Assembly (NCBI GenBank): GCA_003427395.1
Contig: BFEA01000090.1
Span: 686,338 to 715,845, forward strand
Source: Chara braunii
Taxonomy: Eukaryota > Streptophyta > Charophyceae > Charales > Characeae
Length of the DNA stretch: 29,508 nt
Direction of reading: 5' to 3'
Of this stretch, positions 17,936 through 27,546 are shown piece by piece. How positions within the stretch are numbered: the stretch's first letter is position 1; every line of letters starts with the position of its first letter. A program made the position numbers and the translations under genes. The notes beneath the pieces are model-generated. The model searched no databases and had not been told where the DNA came from. It saw nothing but the letters and a program-made list of their open reading frames with translations.

Positions 17936-18223
17936 GGAAAGAGGCCCTATATCCGACACCCATGGGGGTGTGACTGTTAACGAACAGAGGAACCCAAGTC
18001 CTGATGAGTCAGATGGACACAACAACGACATTGGCCGTTTTTTTCAGGAAAGAGAGAAAAGATGGACCGGAAAGAGGCCCTATATCCGACCCCGGTGGGG
18101 AGAGTGCCAGATAGCCATGTGGGTGTGACTGTTGACGAACAGATGAATCGAAATCCTGACGAGTCAGATGGACACAACAACGGCATTGGCCGTTTTTTTC
18201 AGGAAAGAGAGAAATGATGGACT
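17936..18223. repeat. Tandem duplication, unit about 133-155 bp
   Basis: Unit 1 (17936-18068) and unit 2 (18069-18223) both start GGAAAGAGGCCCTATATCCG. They share GGGTGTGACTGTT, CGAACAGA, AGTCAGATGGACACAACAAC, CATTGGCCG, T7 and CAGGAAAGAGAGAAA. Unit 2 has about 21 extra bases after the start. The many substitutions suggest an older event than the 2.3-kb duplication. Confidence 0.9.
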
Positions 18224-18228
18224 AAATG

Positions 18229-18288
18229 TGACCAGATATTTTGCTTTTTTTTTTTTTTTTTTTTTTTTTTTTTGACCAGATGTTTTGC
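18229..18288 (-). repeat. 29-T tract framed by a 16-bp direct repeat
   Basis: TGACCAGATATTTTGC (18229-18244), a T run of 29 (18245-18273), and TGACCAGATGTTTTGC (18273-18288). The 16-mers differ at one base. It has the same architecture as 1152-1224, but the poly(A) is on the other strand. Confidence 0.8.
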
Positions 18289-18703
18289 TTTGGGAACTGA
18301 AAAGAAAAAAGAGTGTGGCCACCTCTTATTAGGTGATTGGTAGGTTGTCCACATTTACTTAGGTGAATGGCAAACCTGCTTCCTTCAGATTTTCTCCAAA
18401 GGGGAGGGAAAAGAAAAACCAAGTTTGGAAATCCCTCCCCATTTGTCCCAGCCAAAGAAAGGAGTCAACTCTTCAAGGGCCCAATCCCACTAGCAGAGAG
18501 ATGGGGGCGAAGTCCCGATAGCCGAGAGGTTTGGACGAAAAGCCTGAATCTGGATGTGTTTTACGCATAGATGCAGAAAAGAAGATCACTTTCTGCACCT
18601 CTCCAGAAACAAATGCAAATTCAGGCAGTCCTCTTGGCTAGTGGGACCTTGCCCGGGGTGACTTATGATCTCGACATGCCTGTCCTTTGAGCGCTGACTC
18701 CCA

Positions 18704-19275
18704 CTTTTTCTTTTCTTTTTTTAAATAGACCCTGCAACAACAGATAGGAGTGATGATACAAGCATGCACTCCTATCTATCTTGCTGGGGGCTCCAGTCTA
18801 TTGGTCGGGAGCAGCACCTGCTGGAAAGTGGGTCCGGCGTCCCTTGAGATACAATGATAAGTTGATACATCAGCACGTGCTGGGAACCGGGCCCAGCGTC
18901 CCCTATGAAGCCTTCCAATTCATTGATCCAGCCCATTCCTGGGAAACAATTTGGGGTGGGGGACTGCGTGTGCCTCTTCACCTTGTGTAGGTGCCAGAAA
19001 GGCATGACACCCTAGCACTAGTCCCCCTTGTACCATCTAGATTAGCCAGGTTAATATCTAACACTCATCACCCTCATTCAATCATAACCATACCATGACC
19101 TGGGGACTAACCAAGGATGGCTGGGAGGAATGAGATCCGGGAAGTCCGTAAGAGGTCTCAAAGGAATTAAAGGATCAATAGTAGTCCAGCCTCTGAAAAC
19201 CAAGCAATAATTCCTTTGCTGCTTCACTTGAATATCTTGGTCATCTTGGCCATTGCGATCAGCTGTTTGTCCTCC
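18704..19275 (-). other. LINE 3' UTR with duplicated end motif and hairpin
   Basis: On the - strand GGGGACGCTGGGCCCG with GTTCCCAGCACGTGCTG (18871-18903) is followed by a second, related block (18789-18843) containing TTTCCAGCAGGTGCTGCTCC and ACCAATAGACTGGAGCC. Both resemble the ends of the other two LINEs. A perfect 11-bp stem (18742-18752 with 18767-18777, 14-nt loop) lies 18 bases before the A-rich end AAAAAAAGAAAAGAAAAAG. Confidence 0.75.
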
Positions 19276-19575
19276 CTACCACTCTACCTCCCCTATTCTT
19301 CCTCCCTGGTTCCCCCCAAGCCAGCTTTGACTGAATTGTTGAATGCGCTGTAAGATTTCCTTTCTGGTTGAAAGGTGCAATATTTTGTTTTTGACCTCAT
19401 CCCAATAAGTAGTAATTGTTGTTTGTATCTGCTGTTTTAGCCTGTTTAATAGAATCAATAAATTTTGGGTCATCCAACCGCGCTCCCTCAGTTCAAAGGT
19501 ACATCTTCTCATCCATATTGCCCATGTAAGTGCCGTCCTTCCTACTAAAAAAAGGTTTCGGGTACAATCATCCAA
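19276..19575 (-). pseudogene. LINE ORF2 C-terminal tail
   Basis: 99 codons are open: TRNLFLVGRTALTWAIWMRR, CTFELRERGW, then a long helical stretch (LNRLKQQIQTTITTYWDEVK) and FSQSWLGGN before the stop at 19276. The W/R motif parallels that of the + strand LINE at 16.83 kb. The codons are in a different frame from the zf-RVT segment, so at least one frameshift lies near 19600. Confidence 0.8.
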
Positions 19576-19623
19576 CTGGTCTAGGTTTCAAAACTCAAGT
19601 AGGAGTGTCTTCCATTCCCATGG

Positions 19624-19944
19624 TCATGGTTGAGATGTCTCTAGAAGATTCCAAATTCTATCCCACCATCGCCATAACCAAACAGCACCCAGGCATTGAA
19701 GAAAAATATGCTCAATAGTTTCAGGGATGAGTTTGGATGGGAATGCTGTTTTACAAAACCTACACCATGGCAAATCAAGACCTCTCTGTTCTAGTGTGGT
19801 TCTGTCTATGATCCAATCATTCGTTGGTAGGCACCGATGGGCAATTTGCCATTGTAAGGATGCCACTTTAGCTGGTTTGGCTCTAATGGACTGGAACCAT
19901 TTGACTGAGCGGAAAGCATCCCTATTCACATTTAAATGCTTCAT
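19624..19944 (-). pseudogene. LINE zf-RVT region
   Basis: 106 codons are open. VASLQWQIAHRCLPTNDWII is followed by DLPWCRFCKTAFPSKLIPET and IEHIFLQCLGAVWLWRWWD. The Cys-x2-Cys and His-x4-Cys pairs (CRFC and HIFLQC) and the Trp-rich end are diagnostic for the zf-RVT domain of plant LINEs. All ligands are intact, although surrounding frames are broken. Confidence 0.9.
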
Positions 19945-20389
19945 CCACCTGGCCTCAATTATATCCTTGATATCGACTTTTGGTCGATCCTATAGGAAGA
20001 TTTAATCTTCATTGTGTGAAGGGATATAGAGTAGGACCTTCCTCTTTATCCTGTAGATGACCAGATCCAAGTTCTTGGGTCTATAGGCAATTTATCTACG
20101 GGCATGCCTGACTTAAACGTAAGTCATTTATCTTTCATTTTTAACAACCCGGTTCGAAATATTTGGTTAACCCTAACCCACTTAATATCCTCTTGTTGTC
20201 TTTGTCGAGCAAGCTCTTCTAGATCTAGGTCCAAAATAGAGAAAATAATCATTTATGTACTGAAGATTTCTATTATGTTCCCCACAACTTTTGTTTGATC
20301 CTTGAGAGTCATCCAGTCATTGAAAATAAAATTTGATCCTTTCTTTAAAATCCAGACCCAATCCAGTAGAATTATATCTATCACCTGTT

Positions 20390-21240
20390 TTAAGGCTTCA
20401 TACGGTGGTGACAGTAACGCAAAAGGGCACACAGTACAATAGGGGATAATAGGGGGATATCTTTAATCCGTATAACTTCATTTTCAATCCACCCTTTCCA
20501 TGGAGAATTCATACAATGTGACATGCAGCCTTGAGAGTCTCTTATAAAAGTGTTATTGAACAGGGGTTGTTGACACACTTCGTCCCATCTTTCTGAAGTG
20601 ATTTTGTCTGTCAGTGGAAGTTTTCTCTGTGTCTTTAACAGAGTCGTCCAAAAGGAGTCATTCCTTAGGTCCCTTTTAGTTGCTTGTCTGTCAGACATAT
20701 CCTGTGTCAGTTCCTGTGACAGTTCGTTCGTCAAGGAACCCTTAGGGATTGACCAAGATCTATTTTCTAACCACATTAGTGAATCTATATTGTTTGGAGT
20801 GATTGGTGCGAAGCACCTTATTTGTTCACATGCCAGACCACCCCAAGGGATGAGAGGCCTAAAGAGAAGACATATAATCCCCTGGATAAAAAGAGTCATT
20901 GCTTGGGTAAAATGATCAATAATACCCAGACCCCCTTTGGACTTAGGTTGGATTATATTAATCCATGCAACTCTGTTAACTACATTCGTACGTTCATGGT
21001 TTCCTTTTTAAATAAAAGTTGCAAGTTGTCATTAAAAAACTTTGAGAGTTTCCCTATCCATTGCCCATATTGTCGACTTATACCATATGACAGTCAATAC
21101 CATATTCTTAATGGCTAAGGTTGTACCCGGACTTGATGTACGTTTATCTTTCCACAATTCCGATTTCGATTGGGCCTGTTGCAAAATTGTTTCATTATTA
21201 GTTGTGGGTTTGTTAGTAGTTGATAATGATATGCCCAAGA
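20390..21240 (-). pseudogene. LINE ORF2, region between RT and zf-RVT
   Basis: Upstream part (21238-21032): SSPGTTLAIKNMVLTVIWYK, the post-RT block, also present at 15.2 kb. Then, across a frame change, a KSKGGLGI block (about 20920-20950) leads into TLFIQGIICLLFRPLIPWGG, and IDSLMWLENRSWSIPKG follows. This parallels IHPFQWLTNSHWTIPSP of the + strand LINE. The downstream 170-codon frame ends at 20390. Similarity between the two LINEs is clear at protein level, weak at DNA level. Confidence 0.85.
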
Positions 21241-21329
21241 CTCTGATTGACGTCTGTAGGGGAAATCATTTAACCTGAGGTTGTTCTAGGGGTCTTACTC
21301 CATATTTGCCTCAAGATTTTACAGAGAGG

Positions 21330-22110
21330 CATCCACTATTAAAAAGAGATCATCCGCAAATAGAGAACACACAGGGATAACTTCTTCAGGGATAGATGAA
21401 ATATGGATGCGCTTGATATCTTTATGGTGTCTCAAATTAGTTGTTAAAACTCCCATAATGATAACAAAAGAAAAGGGGTTATCAAATCTCCATGTCTCAC
21501 CGATCTATGTAGTGTGCTTAGAGATGCTACATTACCATTTATCATGACGCTTGTTGTGACATTATGATGCGGAATTTTTACCCATCGTATGAATTGTAGG
21601 CTGAAATTAAATTTCTTTAGACATTTATCTAGAAAGAACCAATCTACATGGTCATAAAGACTCATAAGTTTTTTCAAAGTCGATAAAGATAAAGAATGCA
21701 TTATTTTTAAATTGACGAGAGAGTCTAATTAACTCATTAACTAAAATAATATTATCATGAATATTCCTTTCTTTAATAAATCTTGTTTGTGTGGGTTGGA
21801 TAATATCCTCAACAATGGAATTCAGACGATTAGTTAGTGTTTTGAAAACTAATTTATATACTATAGTAAGGAGTGTAATGGGTCTATAGTTCCTAATATT
21901 AGTCTTGTCTCCTTTCTCATACAACAATTTCAGTATCTCACTATTTCCCCCATTTGGTCCATTTCCCAGACCGCATTGTAAAAGTCCATAAGATCCTGTG
22001 ATAGAAAGTCCCACATAGATTCTCAGGACTCATTGGGCATCCCATCAATACCTGGGGGGTTTTCTTCCTCCATGAGCATAAGGGCAGTCCATATCTCTTC
22101 CTTCGTTGTA
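21330..22110 (-). pseudogene. LINE reverse transcriptase core
   Basis: Motifs in order: ENPPGIDGMPNE (codons over 22032-22066), the finger motif; KGDKTNIRNYRPITLLTIVY (about 21880-21940); TRFIKERNIHDNIILVNELI; FIFIDFEKTYESL (motif A, Asp kept); VRHGDLITPFLL (motif B); and CSLFADDLFLIVD (motif C, FADD at 21349-21360). The catalytic acidic triad is thus preserved, unlike in the gypsy element. Frame changes near 21960 and 21680 and a stop just after motif C (SL then TAA) break it. The RT would copy LINE RNA at a nicked target. Confidence 0.93.
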
Positions 22111-22692
22111 GGTTTTTTCATTAGTTCTCTTTATTTTTCAGTCAATGATTTAGTTATTGGTTGCAAAAAATTGTCTATTTCCTCGCTACGTTGTGTCATA
22201 GGTACCTCTCATTTTTTTTGTGTAAACAATTTTTTTTTTTTTATACCTCGCAATCTTAGTACATGCAGCAATGAAATTAACTAGGGACTCTTTTTGTTGT
22301 TGGGGTTGCGCCAGGGATTCAATAACTGTTCTCCTCGTATGGGTTTTATCCAATGCAAAAAAACTAGCATCCATTGTCTCTTTCATCTGGTGCTTTCTAA
22401 GTTTTCCCCTAATTCTAATCCCTTGTTATCTGTCCTCCATCCAGTTCAACAATTGCGCCTCCATATCTTGTATTTCTTGAGTTTTTAATTCATTATTCTT
22501 CATACCTTGTGAGTTATCTTCTAGGAGTTCAAGGGTTTGAATTTATTGGAGCAATTGTGTTTCTTTTGAATGTCTTTCAGAGGCTAAGAATTTAGAATAT
22601 TCATTGCATTTACGGCACAGGAAAACCAGACCGTTATTGAACCACTTAATATCATCTTAGATGATAGGTCCTTGGTTTCTCCAAAAAGACTA
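22110..22692 (-). pseudogene. LINE ORF2 linker between endonuclease and RT
   Basis: The endonuclease frame continues past its stop (TAG 22690-22692) without a shift: SFWRNQGPII, DDIKWFNNGLVF, CRKCNEYSKFLA, TLELLEDNSQGM, with TAA stops in between. It then reads MKETMDASFFALDKTHTRRT and ESLAQPQQQKESLVNF (22386-22186). Lys/Glu/Gln-rich helical sequence is normal for this part. A frame change lies near 22195. Confidence 0.75.
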
Positions 22693-23616
22693 TACGTCCC
22701 TAAGGTAAGATTTGAAAAGATCAATTTTGAGGTGTGATGTGTTCAATTTGTAAAAAAATTTATCCTGATCTGACTTTTTCCTAAAGGAGAGGATAGCCAC
22801 ACACGTTGTGTGATCCAAACCAGATAGTGGGCTTTTGGAAAAATTTACAGCCACTTGAAGTACACCTTCCATCCCGTCCGACATCAGGATAAGGTCAATA
22901 CGGGATTTGGTACTTACTTTAGATTGATTTTTTCTAAAGCATGAACAAGTACGTTGTGCAAGATCGACTCTTCTAAAGGAGTCAAAAAAATTTAGAGATT
23001 GAGATAAATTGGCTATGATTAGTTCATCTGTCCATACATATGCTGGCGGAGTGATAGTATTCCGTTGGTCTAGATGTCTATAGGGGGGTGCATTAAAGTC
23101 CCCGACAATAATTATTGGAATTCCCACTGGGAGATGAGGCGTGATGTTTTCAAAAAATCGTTGTAACTCACTTACATCATTAGATCTTTATACACATAGA
23201 ATACTGACTACCTCAAGTTCCAACATTATAAGCATATACACCAATCTACCATCCACATTATCTACTTCCCAGTTGATCAGCTCCACTCTTGAGCCGGGCG
23301 GGATTCATATTGCCACTACTGCACTTCCTAGCCTTGGTGCATGAGCCCTAAAGGCTTTGTACAACCAGATTTCTTTGTGGGAGTGGTGATGGGTGTCTGT
23401 GTCCATGAGGTGTGTTTCCTGAATGCAGATGACATCAGGTCATACGTTCCCATCTATGCCTTTGAGTTGATCGCAGATAGCTTGTTTTTTCGAATGTTTA
23501 GTCGATGTCATTCCATTAACGTTTATAGATCTCAAATCTAGATCCGCATTACGTCTAAGTGACTTCCAGGTTTTGCCTTTGTTGTACATGGCATCTATTA
23601 TTTTAAAATTCTCCAT
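22690..23616 (-). pseudogene. LINE AP-type endonuclease domain
   Basis: ORF2 probably starts at the ATG at 23616-23614 (MENFKIIDAMYNKGKTWKSL). The domain has RSINVNGMTS, PDVICIQETHL (Glu of the metal site), IIIVGDFNAPP (the GDFN motif, 23127-23090), SRIDLILMS and LDHTTCVA (the final His). These are the conserved blocks of the exonuclease-endonuclease-phosphatase family that nicks target DNA for LINEs. The reading frame is kept over the whole domain. It is broken only by stops at 23440-23442 (TGA), 23305-23307 (TGA) and 23188-23190 (TAA), the longest open part being 145 codons. Confidence 0.94.
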
Positions 23617-23688
23617 AGTCCTGTTGAATAACCAAAATACCTAAATACTAGTCCATAGACATGACAATTGGGAGAGATGGAGGTAAAA

Positions 23689-24303
23689 TCACAGACTTAA
23701 CCATTGGCCTGAGTCCAATTTCCCATGAGCGTTCGATATGTTATGACCCAAGAGTCTGACCAACAACATGCCAACATCAGTTTCAAACAAAAAATTATTA
23801 GCCTTTATCTTAAGCAGTTGTAGTTCCTTCAATGTCTCTTGGTTGTACCATTTGAGATTTACAACTTTTGCATCCTCATATTTCAAATAAGCATCGCATC
23901 CGACCAGCCTGAAAACTCCTTCAGTAATTGTGATAGTGGTTGTACGTCTCTGGGGAAAGTTATCTCTAATAAACTTATGTATGTCATTTTTAATTAATAG
24001 CTCTCCTGCCAGGGGAGACAACGAAACGAATGATAATGTAGTACCTAAAACTATCACCTCTCTATAGTGGGCACCTAGTGGTTTCGATAAACCCACTTCC
24101 CAGATGCCTTCTTTGAGTCTGACTGAGAGTATAACAATCTTTGTCTTCATGGGAAATAGTTCCCAGTGACCTTTGGCAAGTCTGTGTTTCAACCTTTGTC
24201 TTTTACTTGTTAGTTCTAATTCTTCCACACTATGATCCTGATTGTGCTTATTTTTAGGCAAATCTTTCGTTAAGTCAACAATTTGCACCTCTTTTTTTCT
24301 CAC
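23689..24303 (-). CDS. Unrecognised 204-aa ORF between LINE ORF1 and ORF2
   Basis: This is the longest uninterrupted - strand frame in the window. It begins MRKKEVQIVDLTKDLPKNK, a charged stretch, and continues with KGHWELFPMKTKIVILSV, LKEGIWEVGLSKPLGAHYRE, IHKFIRDNFPQRRTTTITIT and VFRLVGCDAYLKYEDAKVVN. It ends SGQWLSL, 72 bases before the endonuclease ATG. Alternating hydrophobic segments suggest a folded alpha/beta domain. I match it to no family. By position it could be the C-terminal half of ORF1, or a separate accessory protein. Given the decay all around, its openness over 615 bases is notable, but chance is not excluded. Confidence 0.5.
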   Translation of the reverse strand: MRKKEVQIVDLTKDLPKNKHNQDHSVEELELTSKRQRLKHRLAKGHWELFPMKTKIVILSVRLKEGIWEVGLSKPLGAHYREVIVLGTTLSFVSLSPLAGELLIKNDIHKFIRDNFPQRRTTTITITEGVFRLVGCDAYLKYEDAKVVNLKWYNQETLKELQLLKIKANNFLFETDVGMLLVRLLGHNISNAHGKLDSGQWLSL

Positions 24304-24800
24304 TTCACTCTCCTGCTTAAAGGTAATTTCGTGCTCTCTGCTTGTTAGGTGCAGTTTTCTTTCTTACCATCCTGTCCTTCCACAGGCCTTACTTTTGCAT
24401 CTTCCATACTCAGACCCGGTGATAGAAGTGAGTCATCCTTGCACAAGATCCAAATTGCTGAGGACTATTTTCCCTCCTTATCAGATTGTTGGTCGTACTT
24501 ACGTATTCCCCTGGCCTAAACACAAGTTGATGTCCTCTTTATGAGAGAGTTCAGTATCCTGTCACCGAGAAGCATCATCACACTCAATAAGACTTTAACT
24601 GTATTGAACTGTGTGATAGGTTCTAGCGGTTGGGGGAGCACCAAGTACTCTCTCGTGAGTTCCGATACGATCTTTTTAAATTTATTTTGAATGGTATGAA
24701 TGGTCAGTTGTATAGACCGCACTGATTAGTCTTCAACAATAGTGTTGCTCTCCCCATATGTACTTGGGGTATCACCATCGGTCTAATCATGAATTGTTAG

Positions 24801-24906
24801 CATCTCTTCTTCATCCCCTGTCCTTACCTTTGTTGTCGTGTTTTCAACTTGGGCATCTCTTCTTCATCCCCTGTCCTTACCTTTGTTGTCGTGTTTTCAA
24901 CTTGGG
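24801..24906. repeat. Perfect 53-bp tandem duplication inside LINE ORF1 region
   Basis: 24801-24853 and 24854-24906 are identical (each starts CATCTCTTCTTCATCCCC). 53 is not a multiple of three, so any coding frame is shifted. No divergence means a recent event or an assembly duplication. Confidence 0.95.
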
Positions 24907-24975
24907 GTGGCATATTCTTCGATTCTGCCAAGTTTGTCAAGTCTGTTGTACCACTTTCTGGCCTAATTGATCTAT

Positions 24976-25706
24976 TTACAAAATCAGTAAACTTACTGCA
25001 GTCATTAGGTGTTGAGGGATTAATTGTTTCATCCTCCTTACTCGGATAAAGGGGTTCGAATCGATTGTGTAGTGGTAGTGTGTGTACCCCCCGCCACCTA
25101 TAAGTGCCTGATTGAATTTGATTGGAACAATGGATAACAATTTACCGCAAATATCTTCCCAGTTAAGATATGGCAGGGGGCCATTCATTAGGAATGTTTT
25201 CAGACTAGTGCTACTATCCAGCAGAAGCACAAGATCCTTGAAAGCTTGAGGCCAGGTATGATCTGCCATCTCCGGGTGCTGTTTTTTTTAGGTTAAATAG
25301 AAATCAATCTGTCATTTTGACAATCCTGGTTCTCAAATCCCCGATGATTTTTGCTGACCCCTGATCGACTTTCCTAACCTGAGGTGGAGGGAAAAAAAAT
25401 TATTGAGATTCCACCTCCATTGGCTTTAGTCCGAAAGCATCCTGGAGTGGATCTATATCCATACAATCTTCATTTTCTGTTTTTTTATTTTCTTCCCTTC
25501 CTAGTTGTCTTTCCATCCTTCCCCCTCCTACTCACTTCTTTGTCACCACTTGTGCCCTCTTCCAGTTCCCCCAATCTCTTATCCCTACCCACATCGGATG
25601 ATGACGATTGTGGTGCATGAGCCTCTGATTCTTTCTGATTGTCCTGACTTTTCATATTCATTTTTCTTTTCTTTTTCACTTCCTTCCACACTGGTCCCCC
25701 CATCAT
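24976..25706 (-). pseudogene. LINE ORF1, C-terminal part
   Basis: 25706-25485 is Lys/Glu/Ser-rich (KEVKKKRKMNMKSQDNQKES). It continues the linker above after a frame change at an A10 run (near 25703-25715 on +). 25269-24976 is open: WPQAFKDLVLLLDSSTSLKT, FLMNGPLPYLNWEDICGKLL. This second part may be a folded ORF1 segment but is not recognised. Attribution to the LINE is by position and strand. Confidence 0.5.
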
Positions 25707-26565
25707 TTTTTTTTTGGCAAATAATTCTCCGTTGTAGGACCTACATCCTTTCCCCCTTCATTGGGAGGAGGGGAATCCAAAAACTTTTGTTTCAAGTTCT
25801 TCTCATTCCCATTTTCAGTCCCAGACTGCATTCTTTTGTTACCACCTGTCCCATTTGTGTCATTCCCTTGTGAACTCTGCATTGTGTACTTTTCACCCAC
25901 ATTGCTACCACTAGGTTTCATCATTGTGGGAGATGTCTGTCCTTGTTTCATGGGGTGGTTGTGCTGATTCTTCCCCATATTAACTACTGAACCAGACTGC
26001 CCTAGTTGTGGATGCAACGATTGTTGAGGTGGCATCCAATCCGCTGGTGGTTGGGGCGTTTTCCTAAAATCACCTCTTCCTTCCCAAGTCCAACCCACCG
26101 GTTGCCAAGCCTACTTGAGGTCTTCATAATAGACCCACCCATGATGTCCAATCACCATAGGAAGCCATCTATTGCGTAGATGTGGATCTCTTTTCAATCT
26201 CAATTTTGGCGGGACAGCGTGTTGTATGTGCAAGGGGCAAGCGTATTTTGTACTCAGATGACCGTACGCCTTGCATTTGAAGCACCAGGGGCGAGATTTG
26301 TGAACGATGTGAATTTGGTACACCCGCCCCCCCATCTTAAAAGGAATAATATCGTCAAGTGAAAATATTTGTTCCTGCGGCAAATCGAGGGCAATCATGA
26401 GGTAATCATCTCTCTTGACAACACGAGTGGGGAACAGATCTAGATTTCAAACATTTTTCCACGTCATCAATGTTTTTTTTTTTTTAATTTTTTGCTAAAC
26501 TTCGGCACATAAGGAATTTTGAATTTGCTTGCCCTAAACCATGTGGTCACAGTATGACCATGAAA
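25707..26565 (-). pseudogene. LINE ORF1 with zinc knuckle
   Basis: ORF1 proteins bind the LINE RNA. From about 26560 the frame reads HTVTTWFRASKFKIPYVPKF. After a shift at an A/T-rich run it continues DLFPTRVVKRDDYLMIALDL, PQEQIFSLDDIIPFKMGGRV, and WCFKCKAYGHLSTKYACP. The last is a CCHC knuckle with spacing C-x2-C-x4-H-x6-C, where x4 is usual before the last Cys. TAG at 26111-26113 interrupts, and the same frame goes on with a Gln/Asn/Pro/Gly-rich linker to about 25706. The layout (RNA-binding-like domain, knuckle, disordered linker) is that of plant LINE ORF1. Confidence 0.8.
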
Positions 26566-26616
26566 GTTTTGGATCTGATGACCCTGAACTACCAGTGTTT
26601 GAAATTACATGATCTT

Positions 26617-26724
26617 AAACCACCAGTACCTTTCGAAGGCTTCCTTCGAACCAATTCTTTTGAAAACCACCGAACCTCTTTGTTTCCTGTTGATGCAACT
26701 GGTGAAAAGGAAAGATACAGTGGC
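26617..26724 (+). repeat. R1 dispersed repeat, copy c (short, degraded)
   Basis: AAACCACCAGTACCTTTC (26617-26634) is identical to the start of copy e at 28105. The other end, GAAAGATACAGTGGC (about 26710-26724), resembles its inverted end GAAAGATACCGGTGG. The interior is short and does not align well. It lies at the 5' edge of the - strand LINE. Confidence 0.6.
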
Positions 26725-26769
26725 AGACCGGTCCTTCAATGAGGGGACCGGTACTCTAACATAGAGTGG

Positions 26770-27052
26770 TGTTTTTTTTTTACTTCTTTTCATTTTTTTG
26801 GGGGGGGTGGCGGGATTCTTTTTTTTTCCCCCCTGACTCTTTTGTAATTCACTATGCACGACTGCTACTATGAGAAAGGGTCCTCACTCAACCAGTCAGC
26901 ACCAACACAGAAGGCGACAATCACGACAAAGAACACTTATTTTCTTGCAGTACCACGGACCATGCCATGCACAACAAACAAAAATGTTGGCAGCGTATCT
27001 TTCCATGTTTTTGTAGAAGGTTTACTCACAATTTGCACGTGGTGAGTGGTAC
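26770..27052. other. T/G-run region without gene
   Basis: There are homopolymer runs of T, G and C at 26772-26834, then unique-looking sequence. The segment 27020-27052 leads into the U6-derived array. Confidence 0.5.
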
Positions 27053-27120
27053 CGCAAGGCCATTTCTCAATTTATGTGTGGCATTCTTAATTAGGGTCAT
27101 GCCGATGTTCTATGTACGAG
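27053..27120 (-). pseudogene. U6: U6-derived segment, unit 1
   Basis: On the + strand CATTTCTCAATTTATGTGTG is the reverse complement of the U6 3' region with two changes. CATGCCGATGTTCT corresponds to the AGC-triad/ACAGAGA area but has lost two bases of ACAGAGA. The 5' stem-loop is missing. Confidence 0.7.
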
Positions 27121-27272
27121 GTCATCTACCAGCTGAATATTCATGTCCTTTTTGTTTTTGGGGGGGAATAGTAAGGCAGCAAGGGCCGCTCAACGAGCAG
27201 TCTCCCTGTTGCAGACCTGCACAAACGACAAAATATATCCAACAATATCTTTCCGTTTTCTTTTCTGTTTCT

Positions 27273-27350
27273 AATTTGTCCATTTCTCGTCATTCTTGCT
27301 CCGTGCCAGGGCCATGCTATTCTCTGTATCTGGCAGTCTTCCATCGGGAT
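27273..27350 (-). pseudogene. U6: U6-derived segment, unit 2
   Basis: AATTTGTCCATTTCTCG (27274 on) is close to the reverse complement of the very 3' end of U6. A deletion removes about ten bases (ATTTATGCGT), then TCATTCTTGC, GGGCCATGCTATTCTCTGTA follow, the last containing the ACAGAGA complement. 5' sequence is only faintly recognisable. Confidence 0.7.
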
Positions 27351-27477
27351 CTTCATTCCGTGTTCTTGGGAATAGTAAAGCAGCGAGGCCCGTTCGACAA
27401 GCAGCCTCGCTGCTGCGAACACCACATGGCATTGCACAAACCACAGAATGTCAAACTGTATTTTTTTTTTTCCTTCT

Positions 27478-27546
27478 AATTTGGATAGTTTCTCGATTTA
27501 TGTGTGTCATCCTTGCTCAGTGCAATGCCAATCTTCTCTGTATCCG
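27478..27546 (-). pseudogene. U6: U6-derived segment, unit 3
   Basis: This is the best-preserved unit. AATTTGGATAGTTTCTCGAT and TTATGTGTGTCATCCTTGC, then GCAATGCCAATCTTCTCTGT correspond to U6 from the ACAGAGA box through the 3' end, with few changes. The 5' stem-loop is replaced by unrelated sequence. Confidence 0.8.

Larger units (their letters stand above)
18704..26610 (-). mobile_element. Long decayed LINE retrotransposon
   Basis: Read on the - strand (high to low coordinates) the order is: ORF1 with an RNA-binding-like start and zinc knuckle, a Gln/Asn/Lys-rich linker, an unrecognised 204-aa frame, AP-type endonuclease, RT with FADD, zf-RVT, C-terminal tail, 3' UTR and an A-rich end (T/C run at 18704-18723 on +). 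At about 7.9 kb it is close to full length. It has numerous nonsense codons and frameshifts, so it is dead. The 5' limit coincides with an R1 repeat at 26617-26724. No target-site duplication was found. Confidence 0.92.
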
